Shown: positions 1 through 5,737, counted from the first letter of the stretch. The stretch: 10,380 nt of DNA from an uncultured Clostridia bacterium (GCA_937915065.1 CALDMR010000149.1:1-10380); one strand, 5' to 3'. Program-made: numbers and translations. The notes: generated by a model not told the origin, from the sequence alone.

Positions 1-595
1 CTTCCTGGATCCGTTCCGAAGCCACCGAATTCAGCAGCGGCGCCATTGCACGCGCCCCCCGCTCCGTTTCATCCTCCAGCTCAAAGCCCAAAGCAGCAGC
101 AAAGCGAAGGCCCCGCAAAATGCGCAGCGCATCCTCATCAAAGCGCCGGCGCGCATCTCCCACGCATTGAATCACGCCGGCCGCCAGATCTTCCCGGCCG
201 CCATACAGATCCGTCAGTTCCCCGCGCAGATCCAGCGCCATAGCATTGATCGGAAAATCCCGCCGCATCAGATCTTCTGCCAGACTATCGGTAAATGTAA
301 CATGATCCGGATGGCGGTGATCTCCGTAATCCCCATCTTTGCGGAAGGTCGTCACTTCAAAGGAGCTCTCCCCTTCCCGCACCGTTACCGTGCCATGCTG
401 CAGCCCCGTAGGGATCGCAGCCCCCTCAAACAGCGCCATCACTTGTTCTGGCCGGGCATTGGTGGTCATATCCCAATCCTGGGGCCGCTTTCCCCGCAGC
501 AGATCACGCACGCAGCCACCTACCAGATAAGCCGCAAAGCCATGATTTTCCATGATCTCCAAAACCCGCCGCGCCGCCGCTGGGATCTGCTCCAT
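1..595 (-). CDS. cca: CCA tRNA nucleotidyltransferase, N-terminal part (truncated by window edge)
   Basis: Cytoplasmic enzyme that builds or repairs the 3'-CCA end of tRNAs from CTP and ATP. About 198 residues are visible and the frame runs open off the left edge, so the C-terminal tRNA-binding part lies outside. The polymerase-beta-like head is clear: GGCVRD at residues 26-31, the catalytic pair D40-W-D42 followed by MTT, HGTVTV near 68, RRDF at 111-114, then EDALRILRGLRFAAALGF from 154, the linker typical of class II CCA enzymes and poly(A) polymerases. The ATG at 593-595 is chosen because AAAGGAGG (604-611) lies a suitable distance upstream and the protein then begins just before the family's first helix. 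The gene diverges from murC and shares its promoter region. Poly(A) polymerase has the same head, but in this lineage CCA-adding activity is far more likely. Confidence 0.93.
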   Translation of the reverse strand, partial: MEQIPAAARRVLEIMENHGFAAYLVGGCVRDLLRGKRPQDWDMTTNARPEQVMALFEGAAIPTGLQHGTVTVREGESSFEVTTFRKDGDYGDHRHPDHVTFTDSLAEDLMRRDFPINAMALDLRGELTDLYGGREDLAAGVIQCVGDARRRFDEDALRILRGLRFAAALGFELEDETERGARAMAPLLNSVASERIQE

Positions 596-710
596 TGGGC
601 CACCCTCCTTTCAGCAATTTTGCGCAATTTGTCACGAATCGGACAGAATACCGCATAGGATCCTGGTGCTCCCCTTCCTCAAAACAGATACAACCCATGA
701 AAACACGCAG

Positions 711-725
711 GAAGTGTTGCACTTC
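711..725. repeat. inverted repeat overlapping the murC -35 box
   Basis: GAAGTG-ttg-CACTTC is a perfect 6-bp inverted repeat with a 3-nt centre. It covers the -35 hexamer of the murC promoter and would be transcribed as a small hairpin early in the cca leader. Its position fits an operator, but no regulator is evident in the window. Confidence 0.4.
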
Positions 726-745
726 TTCTCGTTCAGTATTATAAT
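717..745 (+). promoter_or_regulatory. sigma-A type promoter for murC
   Basis: TTGCAC (717-722), a 17-bp spacer and a perfect TATAAT (740-745) form a near-consensus housekeeping promoter. Transcription would start near 752, about 60 nt before the murC start codon. A perfect 12-bp palindrome, GCAAAATTTTGC (752-763), sits at the expected transcription start. Confidence 0.8.
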
Positions 746-765
746 ATATCCGCAAAATTTTGCAA
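738..765 (-). promoter_or_regulatory. sigma-A type promoter for cca
   Basis: On the minus strand TTGCAA (760-765) is followed after 16 bp by a perfect TATAAT (738-743). Transcription would begin near 731 and leave a leader of about 135 nt before the cca start. The -10 box overlaps that of the rightward murC promoter. Confidence 0.72.
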
Positions 766-813
766 CTGCCGGCAAGGGGATGCGCCCTTTCCGTTTTTAT
801 TTTGGAGGTTTGT

Positions 814-2184
814 ATGGAAAATATCCGTGATTATATGGTTCCCGGCAAGCGGGCACACCTGATCGGCATCGGCGGCGTGTCCATGTCGCCCTTGGCCGAA
901 GTGCTGCACCGCGCAGGCATTTCCGTCCACGGCTCAGATATGCGCGAAAGCGAGGCAGTGGCCCATCTGCGCAGTCTCGGCATCGAAGTCTGTATTGGCC
1001 ACTACCCCGAAAATGTGGATGGCTGCGACTATATCATCCGCACCGCCGCCGTGCACGATGATAATCCCGAAATCGCCGCAGCCCACACCAAGGGTCTCCC
1101 CATTTTCGAGCGCGCCCAGGCTTGGGGCGCCATTATGCAGAGGTATCAAAATGCCGTTTGCATCTCCGGCACCCACGGCAAAACCACCACCACCTCCATG
1201 ATGACCCATATCACTATGGCCGCCGCGTTGGATCCCACCATTATGGTTGGCGGCACATTGCCCCTGCTGGGTTCCGGTTACCGCGTGGGCCATGGCAATA
1301 CCATTGTGCTGGAGTCCTGCGAGTACTGCAACTCCTTTTTGAGCTTCTTTCCCACCGTAGCCGTCATTTTGAATGTGGAAGCCGACCACCTGGATTTCTT
1401 CAAAGACCTGGCCGATGTGGAGCACTCTTTCCACCGCTTCGCCGAGTTGGTTCCCGCCACCGGCAGCGTGATCGTTAACGCCGATGACCGCGGCGCCATG
1501 GAATCTGTCGAAGGGCTTTCTCATCCCGTAACAACCTTCGGCCTGGCCTCCAAAGAGGCAGACTTCACCGCCGAAAATATCGAACTCTGCAGGGGCTGTC
1601 CCTCCTTTGATATTGTGGAGCACGGCGCAGTTTATTGCCATGTGACCCTGCGGGTACCGGGCCACCACAACATTCTCAATGCCCTGGCCGCCGCAGCGGC
1701 AGCCAAAGCCCTGGGCATCAGCGGCGACGCCGTTGCCGCCGGCCTGTCCACCTTCACCGGCGCCGGCCGCCGATTTGAACACAAGGGCAATTACAACGGC
1801 GCCGAGGTATACGACGACTATGCCCATCATCCGGGCGAACTCCACGCGCTGCTTTCCACCGCCAAGGAACTGGGCTACCAGCGCGTGATCTGTGCTTTCC
1901 AGCCCCACACCTATTCCCGCACGAAAGCCCTGTTCAATGAATTTGCCGCAGAGCTGAAGCTGGCAGATGTGGCAATCCTGATGGAGATTTTTGCCGCCAG
2001 AGAAACGGACACCCTGGGTATTTCTTCCAAAGATCTGGCCGACACGATTCCCGGTGCAATCTACTGCAAAACCCTCGACGAGGTAACCGATACCCTGCGC
2101 TCCATGGCCCGGGAAGGCGACCTGATCCTGACCGTGGGCGCCGGCGACATTTATCTGGCCGGTGAAAAGCTGCTGGTCAAATAA
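814..2184 (+). CDS. murC: UDP-N-acetylmuramate--L-alanine ligase
   Basis: Cytoplasmic ATP-dependent ligase that adds L-alanine to UDP-MurNAc, the first amino-acid step of peptidoglycan precursor synthesis. The product is 456 residues, a normal MurC length. The Rossmann-like N-domain opens with HLIGIGGVSMSPLAEVL (15-31). The central ATPase domain has the P-loop GTHGKTTTT (119-127) and NVEADHLDFF (187-196). The linker region has VPGHHNILNAL (281-291) and GAGRRFEHKG (316-325). The C-domain has DDYAHHPGEL (334-343), FQPHTYSRT (362-370) and VGAGDIY (441-447). The ATG at 814 is chosen over an in-frame ATG 54 nt upstream because GGAGG (804-808) precedes it and the protein then matches the family's N-terminus. 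Where many MurC proteins have an acidic EADESDGSF-type stretch, this one reads ESCEYCNSF (168-176), which I believe recurs in Clostridia. No strong terminator follows, so readthrough into nrdR is possible. Confidence 0.97.
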   Translation: MENIRDYMVPGKRAHLIGIGGVSMSPLAEVLHRAGISVHGSDMRESEAVAHLRSLGIEVCIGHYPENVDGCDYIIRTAAVHDDNPEIAAAHTKGLPIFERAQAWGAIMQRYQNAVCISGTHGKTTTTSMMTHITMAAALDPTIMVGGTLPLLGSGYRVGHGNTIVLESCEYCNSFLSFFPTVAVILNVEADHLDFFKDLADVEHSFHRFAELVPATGSVIVNADDRGAMESVEGLSHPVTTFGLASKEADFTAENIELCRGCPSFDIVEHGAVYCHVTLRVPGHHNILNALAAAAAAKALGISGDAVAAGLSTFTGAGRRFEHKGNYNGAEVYDDYAHHPGELHALLSTAKELGYQRVICAFQPHTYSRTKALFNEFAAELKLADVAILMEIFAARETDTLGISSKDLADTIPGAIYCKTLDEVTDTLRSMAREGDLILTVGAGDIYLAGEKLLVK

Positions 2185-2204
2185 GGCCGCCTGGAAAAAT
2201 CCAG

Positions 2205-2232
2205 TTGCTTTCACAGCCGCTTGTGCTATAAT
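2205..2232 (+). promoter_or_regulatory. promoter for nrdR
   Basis: TTGCTT (2205-2210), a 16-bp spacer and a perfect TATAAT (2227-2232) preceded by TGC, an extended -10 element. It lies in the 111-bp gap after murC and gives nrdR its own start. A short CTGGA/TCCAG hairpin (about 2190-2204) lies just upstream but lacks a T-run. I do not see the paired NrdR-box pattern here. Confidence 0.68.
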
Positions 2233-2295
2233 AAATCGTAAGATCCCCGGCGCAATCTGCCGTCGCAGCACGGGCGGCATGGATGGAGGAAGCTT

Positions 2296-2757
2296 ATGAA
2301 ATGTCCTTATTGTGGTTATAAAGAAAGCAAAGTCGTGGATTCCCGCCCCGCAGAAGAGGGCAGCAGCATCCGCCGCCGCCGGGAGTGTCTTTCCTGCGGC
2401 AAGCGCTTCACCACCTACGAAACCGTGGAAAGCATGCCCATGGTGGTCGTCAAGCGCGACGGCAGCCGGCAAACCTTCGACCGCCGCAAGCTGGTCAACG
2501 GTATGCTCCGGGCTTGCGAAAAGCGGCCGGTATCCGTAGCTCAGCTGGAGAAAATCGGCGAAGAAATCGAGCAGGAGCTGCAAAATTCCCTGGAGCGCGA
2601 AATCAGCACAGAACACGTGGGCGAGCTGGTCATGGATAAGCTGAAAGCTGTGGACGAAGTGGCCTATGTCCGCTTCGCTTCTGTCTACCGCCAATTCAAG
2701 GACATCAATACGTTCATGCGCGAACTCAACAAGCTGCTGGATGAAGATAAACAATGA
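2296..2757 (+). CDS. nrdR: Transcriptional repressor NrdR
   Basis: Nucleotide-sensing repressor of ribonucleotide reductase genes. It reads ATP/dATP through an ATP-cone and binds DNA through a zinc ribbon. The 153-residue length is typical of the family. The zinc ribbon is formed by C3-P-Y-C6 and C31-L-S-C34, with the conserved VVDSRP and RRRRECLSCGKRFTTYE context between and after them. The ATP-cone begins with VVKRDGSRQTFDRRKLVNGM near residue 51 and ends with YVRFASVYRQFKD near 135. The start is supported by GGAGG (2285-2289) six bases before the ATG. No ribonucleotide reductase gene is in the window, so its targets are elsewhere. It has its own promoter and ends at a strong hairpin terminator shared with the converging gene at 2799-3341. 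Confidence 0.97.
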   Translation: MKCPYCGYKESKVVDSRPAEEGSSIRRRRECLSCGKRFTTYETVESMPMVVVKRDGSRQTFDRRKLVNGMLRACEKRPVSVAQLEKIGEEIEQELQNSLEREISTEHVGELVMDKLKAVDEVAYVRFASVYRQFKDINTFMRELNKLLDEDKQ

Positions 2758-2760
2758 TAC

Positions 2761-2794
2761 AAAAGCGCCGCGGGTATTTCCCCGCGGCGCTTTT
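2761..2794. terminator. Bidirectional intrinsic terminator between nrdR and the converging gene
   Basis: AAAAGCGCCGCGGG (2761-2774) pairs perfectly with CCCGCGGCGCTTTT (2781-2794) around a 6-nt loop. The 14-bp GC-rich stem has A/T ends, so it gives a U-run in both directions. It begins 3 bp after the nrdR stop and lies 4 bp beyond the stop of the minus-strand gene ending at 2799. Confidence 0.93.
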
Positions 2795-2798
2795 CTGC

Positions 2799-3341
2799 TT
2801 AACGCAGACATGGCCGTTCCTTCGTATCAAAAAAGAAAATTGCAAAGCTCTGTCCCCACAGCTGTTCCACCCGGGCAAAGCAAAAATACCGCGGCAGCAA
2901 AAAGGGCCGCCCCGCATCCAGCGGCACCGCCAGATACCGCCCATCCGCCGCCTGCTTCCAGTAGCACGGCCCGCAAACAGCCAGCTGCGGCGCTGTACAG
3001 CAGAAAAAGCATTCCGGATGCTCCAACCGCATCCATCCCCCATCCGGCTGTTCCGAAGCGCCCATCTGCTCCGGCACTCCGCGCTCCTTCAGGCGTGCGC
3101 AGCGCACGGCACCCACGGGCTCCCACTCCCGGTTCGCCAGGGTGCGCCGCAGCACATAACGCCCCTCCCGCCACTCCGGCACACCCAGCAGCACACTGCC
3201 CCACTCGCCTTCCAGATACAGCGAATACAACCGCTCTTCCTGCCCATCGCAGTCCGCAGAAAAACTCGTATACAGCCCCTGCTGCTCCGCGCGGATGCTG
3301 CCGCAGGCCCGATGATCCCGATAAACCAAATATTCTTCCAT
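2799..3341 (-). CDS. Conserved-looking hypothetical protein (180 aa)
   Basis: I do not recognise a named family. The 180-residue product has no signal peptide or membrane segment, so it is probably cytoplasmic. Its N-terminal part (MEEYLVYRDHRACGSI) and the stretches LYSLYLEGEWGSVLLGVPEW and RYVLRRTLANREW suggest a beta-rich module. The C-terminal part is aromatic and cysteine-containing (ECFFCC, AVCGPCYW, RYFCFARVEQLWGQSFAIFFF). I have a loose recollection of similar uncharacterised proteins in Oscillospiraceae. The ATG at 3339-3341 is preferred over a start seven codons upstream because GGAG lies 8 nt before it and the upstream start falls inside a terminator stem. Opposite frames are open too, but this strand fits best: it has a ribosome binding site, a stop immediately before the shared terminator, and the same direction as the genes upstream. 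I see no convincing dedicated promoter, so expression may rely on readthrough. Confidence 0.68.
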   Translation of the reverse strand: MEEYLVYRDHRACGSIRAEQQGLYTSFSADCDGQEERLYSLYLEGEWGSVLLGVPEWREGRYVLRRTLANREWEPVGAVRCARLKERGVPEQMGASEQPDGGWMRLEHPECFFCCTAPQLAVCGPCYWKQAADGRYLAVPLDAGRPFLLPRYFCFARVEQLWGQSFAIFFFDTKERPCLR

Positions 3342-3360
3342 ACATTTCACTCCAAACCGC

Positions 3361-3398
3361 AAAAAGACGCCTGAGCCACTATATGCTCAAGCGTCTTT
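3361..3398 (-). terminator. Intrinsic terminator of the small exported-protein gene
   Basis: Read on the minus strand, AAAGACGCTTGAGC pairs with GCTCAGGCGTCTTT (one G-T wobble) around an 8-nt loop and is followed by a run of T at 3361-3365. It lies 23 bp after the stop of the gene ending at 3422 and about 20 bp before the start of the next minus-strand gene, so that gene's leader overlaps it. Confidence 0.85.
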
Positions 3399-3421
3399 CT
3401 ATTATGTATAGGTATCTGTAT

Positions 3422-3850
3422 TCAGGCCACCGTATAACTGCCGCGCACCAAAAGTTTCACCGTGCCAGCCGTCGCTTTTACCCCCCGCTCTTCAATCGTC
3501 ATCATGTACAGATGATTTTTGGCCAGGGCTGCGCCGTTGTCCAGCGTTGAAGCGCTGCTGGTATCGATCAGGCCCGGCGCAGAGGAAGCCGTGCAGACCG
3601 CCGTGCCCACGCGGAGCATCACTTCTGTCCCCACCTGTCCCTTCAGCGTCTGCCCCTTACTCATCGTCACCAGAACAAAACCGCCATTGGCTTCGGACAG
3701 CACTTCTTTCTTAAATGTATCATTTACATAACTGTATGTAACCAGGGGATCGTCCGACGAACCGACGCTTCCCGCCGCAGCAACACAGGTGGCCGCCAGC
3801 AGCGACACCGTCAGCAGGCACACAAGGCGCAGAATCCAACTTTTTTTCAC
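3422..3850 (-). CDS. Small exported hypothetical protein with signal peptide (142 aa)
   Basis: The first 27 or so residues are a classical Sec signal: basic MKKSW, a hydrophobic core ILRLVCLLTVSLLAATCVAAA, and a small-residue cleavage region before GSVGSSDDPLVT. The mature part (about 115 residues) has VTYSYVNDTFKKEVL, then a glycine- and threonine-rich module with GQTLKGQVGTEVMLRVGTAVC and ends LLVRGSYTVA. The pattern of a signal followed by SDDPLVTxSYxNDTF and GTEVxLRxGxA resembles small uncharacterised exported proteins that I recall from many Clostridia. I know of no assigned function. The start codon is GTG (3848-3850), supported by AAAGGAG 8 nt upstream. It is followed by its own terminator. 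Upstream lies a perfect 40-bp palindrome separating it from mazF. No clear sigma-A promoter is visible, so it may be cotranscribed with alr-mazF or start near the palindrome. Confidence 0.8.
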   Translation of the reverse strand: MKKSWILRLVCLLTVSLLAATCVAAAGSVGSSDDPLVTYSYVNDTFKKEVLSEANGGFVLVTMSKGQTLKGQVGTEVMLRVGTAVCTASSAPGLIDTSSASTLDNGAALAKNHLYMMTIEERGVKATAGTVKLLVRGSYTVA

Positions 3851-3880
3851 GGCTCTTTCTCCTTTTTCTATCCATAATAG

Positions 3881-3920
3881 TACTATATGACATGGGGCCC
3901 GGGCCCCATGTCATATAGTA
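3881..3920. repeat. Perfect 40-bp palindrome between mazF and the exported-protein gene
   Basis: The 20-bp arm at 3881-3900 (TACTATATGACATGGGGCCC) is exactly the reverse complement of 3901-3920, with no spacer. It begins 2 bp beyond the mazF stop codon. As RNA it would fold into a stem of about 18 bp with a CCGG loop. Neither side carries the T-run of an ordinary intrinsic terminator. It could be an atypical terminator, an mRNA 3'-end stabiliser or a protein-binding site. Confidence 0.85.
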
Positions 3921-3922
3921 TA

Positions 3923-4297
3923 TCACACAAGTCTGTCGTTCGGCAATCCAAAACTGACAGCAATGGCGGAATCCACCTTTTCCATCAGTTCTGCGTCCAA
4001 CCGCCCCATCTTCTCCCGCAGACGGCGCTTATCCAGGGTTCGGATCTGTTCCAGCAGCACCACGGAATCCCGGGTAAGTCCATATTTCTGGGAGGATAAT
4101 TCAATATGGGTCGGCAGGCGGGCTTTATTGACCTGGGAAGTGATTGCCGCAGCAATCACCGTGGGGCTGTACCGGTTTCCCGTGTCGTTCTGCACAATGA
4201 GAACCGGCCGCATACCGCCCTGCTCGCTGCCGACGACCGGGCTGAGGTCCGCATAATAAATGTCGCCCCGTTTCACGTTCGTATCCAAAAAGCTCAC
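3923..4297 (-). CDS. mazF: MazF/NdoA-type endoribonuclease toxin (PemK/MazF family)
   Basis: Sequence-specific mRNA endoribonuclease of the PemK/MazF fold, closest in feel to Bacillus NdoA (EndoA). The core is strongly conserved: VKRGDIYYADLSPVVGSEQGG (8-28), R30-PVLIVQND with the expected catalytic arginine, AAIT with the expected catalytic threonine at 53, LPTHIEL (61-67), and DSVVLLEQIRTLDKRRL (77-93). Length is 124 residues against about 116 for NdoA, with a few extra residues at both ends. Start choice is uncertain. GTG at 4297 is the first possible start, with GGAG only 1 nt before it but a GTGA overlap with the stop of a tiny upstream frame. GTG at 4276, giving VKRGD as in NdoA, has a weak TTGGA. 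It follows alr, as in Bacillus, but the antitoxin gene expected between them is absent: only 179 bp separate the two genes. Confidence 0.93.
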   Translation of the reverse strand: MSFLDTNVKRGDIYYADLSPVVGSEQGGMRPVLIVQNDTGNRYSPTVIAAAITSQVNKARLPTHIELSSQKYGLTRDSVVLLEQIRTLDKRRLREKMGRLDAELMEKVDSAIAVSFGLPNDRLV

Positions 4298-4396
4298 ACT
4301 CCGCCGGAAGAAAGTTCCTCCTTCGCCGCGTCACGCAGGGGCCGTTCCGTCCCTTTGCTCACCGGAAGAGGATACTACCATTCTCCCACGCATGGG

Positions 4397-4429
4397 GGGA
4401 ATTTATACTGCCCGCAGCATGAAATTCCC
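4397..4429. repeat. Inverted repeat in the alr-mazF gap
   Basis: GGGAATTT (4397-4404) and AAATTCCC (4422-4429) are perfect 8-bp arms around a 17-nt spacer. The left arm carries a weak minus-strand TATAAA at 4402-4407 with no good -35 box. It may form a hairpin in the alr-mazF transcript or mark an operator. There is no T-run to suggest termination. Confidence 0.35.
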
Positions 4430-4476
4430 ATCTCTCCAGCCCCATGACAGTGTATGCCTTTTTTCGCGCATCAGTG

Positions 4477-5643
4477 TCACTCTTCGATCCAGAGTTTTCG
4501 CTCCACAGCCTTTCCATCCCGGTAGTAGATGCGCGGAACCCGTTTGGAAACGGCACAAACGATCTCATAGGGAATGGTACCTGCCAGTTTTGCCAGCTCA
4601 TTGACAGAATTTTTCCCGCCGAAAATTTCCACCGCGTCACCCACAGCCACTCCGGGGCAGTGCGTTAGATCCACCATACACATATCCATGCAGATCCGGC
4701 CCAGGATCGGCGCCGGGCCATCGCCTGTCTGCACCTGCAGGCAGTTGGAAAAGCTGCGGAAAAAGCCGTCTGCATAGCCAATGGGCAGCACCCCCACCCG
4801 GGTGCGCCGCTCCGTTTTATAAAGGCGTCCGTAACTGATGGTGGTTCCGGCTTCGTAGGTTTTGATGGTGCTGACGCAGGTCATCAGGCGCATCACGCTC
4901 TTCAGCCCCAGCCCCTCAGCCATCTCCGTCAGCCCATAGAGCAGAATACCGGGGCGCACCATATCCATCCACATATCCGGATAATAGGCCACCGCCCCGC
5001 TATTGGCGCAGTGCCGCAGTGCAAAAGTCCGCCCCCGATCTCCCAGGGCGTCTATGACGCGGCGGAATAAATCAAACTGCCGCCGGGTGTAGGCTTCATT
5101 TTCTTCCCCCGGCTCGTCCGACACGGCAAAGTGGGTAAAAATCCCCTCCGCCTCCAGGCCAGGCAGTCCGCAGGAATGGGCGATCCGTTCCACGCCGCCC
5201 TCAAAATGCTCCCCATCGCAGAGAAAGCCCAGGCGGGACATACCGGTATCCACTTTGATATGGATTTTCAATGTGCCCCCGCAGCGGACAGCGGCAGCGC
5301 TGTATTCCTCCGCCTTGGCCTCGGCGGACACCGCCTGGGTAATCTGCAGGCGGATCAGCTCGCTCACCTGTTCCGGCGGCGTATGCCCCAGGATCAGCAC
5401 CGGCATCTGCACGCCGTGCTCCCGCAGCTCCCTGGCCTCGTCCAGGCTGGACACCGCCAGATAATCAGCACCGGCCTCTTCCAAAGTCCGGGCCACCTGA
5501 ACAGCGCCGTGACCATAGGCATCCGCCTTGACCACGCCGAGGAACTTCACCTGTTTTCCCACCCGCTCCCGTAGTACGCGGTAATTATACAGCAAATGGT
5601 CGAGATCGATCTCGGTCCATGTTCTTCTTAAATCCGTTTCCAT
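4477..5643 (-). CDS. alr: Alanine racemase
   Basis: PLP-dependent cytoplasmic enzyme interconverting L- and D-alanine, which supplies D-Ala for peptidoglycan. The 388-residue product has the full family pattern. The PLP-binding lysine lies in VVKADAYGHG (37-46; K39, the same number as in Geobacillus Alr). KVDTGMSRLGF is at 130-140, HCANSGA at 211-217 and MVRPGILLYG at 228-237. The second catalytic residue is Y271 in TTISYGR, followed by LPIGYADG (286-293) and GRICMDMCMVDL (315-326). The ATG at 5643 is chosen over an upstream in-frame start because METDLRRTWTEIDLDHL matches family N-termini. GGAGG lies 13 nt upstream, rather far. It has its own extended -10 promoter and precedes mazF. In spore-formers Alr in this neighbourhood can also serve spore-related alanine metabolism, and the flanking lipoprotein makes that worth considering here. 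Confidence 0.97.
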   Translation of the reverse strand: METDLRRTWTEIDLDHLLYNYRVLRERVGKQVKFLGVVKADAYGHGAVQVARTLEEAGADYLAVSSLDEARELREHGVQMPVLILGHTPPEQVSELIRLQITQAVSAEAKAEEYSAAAVRCGGTLKIHIKVDTGMSRLGFLCDGEHFEGGVERIAHSCGLPGLEAEGIFTHFAVSDEPGEENEAYTRRQFDLFRRVIDALGDRGRTFALRHCANSGAVAYYPDMWMDMVRPGILLYGLTEMAEGLGLKSVMRLMTCVSTIKTYEAGTTISYGRLYKTERRTRVGVLPIGYADGFFRSFSNCLQVQTGDGPAPILGRICMDMCMVDLTHCPGVAVGDAVEIFGGKNSVNELAKLAGTIPYEIVCAVSKRVPRIYYRDGKAVERKLWIEE

Positions 5644-5682
5644 TTTAATTGCTCTGCCTCCAGGCCTTGAATTTCGCGTTTC

Positions 5683-5711
5683 AGTATAGCACAGTAGCTC
5701 CAAAAAGAAAA
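5683..5711 (-). promoter_or_regulatory. Extended -10 promoter for alr
   Basis: On the minus strand TGC-TATACT (5683-5691) gives an extended -10 element. At a 17-bp spacing the -35 position reads TTTTCT (5706-5711), a poor match that lies inside the preceding terminator and its T-run. Transcription would start near 5676, about 33 nt before the alr start codon. Confidence 0.55.
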
Positions 5712-5737
5712 GGGCTTGCCATAGGCAAGCCCTTTTC
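5702..5737 (-). terminator. Intrinsic terminator after the lipoprotein gene
   Basis: GAAAAGGGCTTGCC (5707-5720) and GGCAAGCCCTTTTC (5724-5737) form a perfect 14-bp stem with a 3-nt loop. On the minus strand it is followed by five T (5702-5706). It closes the epimerase/dehydratase-lipoprotein transcript 33 bp after the lipoprotein stop codon. Confidence 0.92.

Noticed and set aside
167..830. Plus-strand frames across the start of cca and the cca-murC gap
   Set aside because: The minus strand here encodes intact CCA-transferase motifs and the gap contains two promoters. The plus-strand products have no features.
2190..2204. CTGGA/TCCAG hairpin as a murC terminator
   Set aside because: The stem is only 5 bp and is not followed by a T-run.
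2185..2295. Possible NrdR box for autoregulation upstream of nrdR
   Set aside because: I could not find the paired 16-bp NrdR-box pattern here. Only a good promoter and a short weak hairpin are visible.
934..2811. Very long minus-strand open frame (625 codons) opposite murC and nrdR
   Set aside because: It mirrors two certain genes on the plus strand. Its composition (Gly/His/Ala/Gln-rich, no domains) is typical of the antisense of GC-rich coding sequence, and it crosses the nrdR terminator.
2827..3345. Alternative minus-strand frame (172 codons) overlapping the 180-residue protein
   Set aside because: It is Gly/Ala-rich without recognisable structure. The competing frame has the better-spaced ribosome binding site and stops directly before the terminator.
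2666..3550. Long plus-strand open frame (294 codons) after nrdR
   Set aside because: It starts inside nrdR, runs through a strong terminator and two minus-strand genes, and is Pro/Ala/Arg-rich low-complexity shadow sequence with no ribosome binding site.
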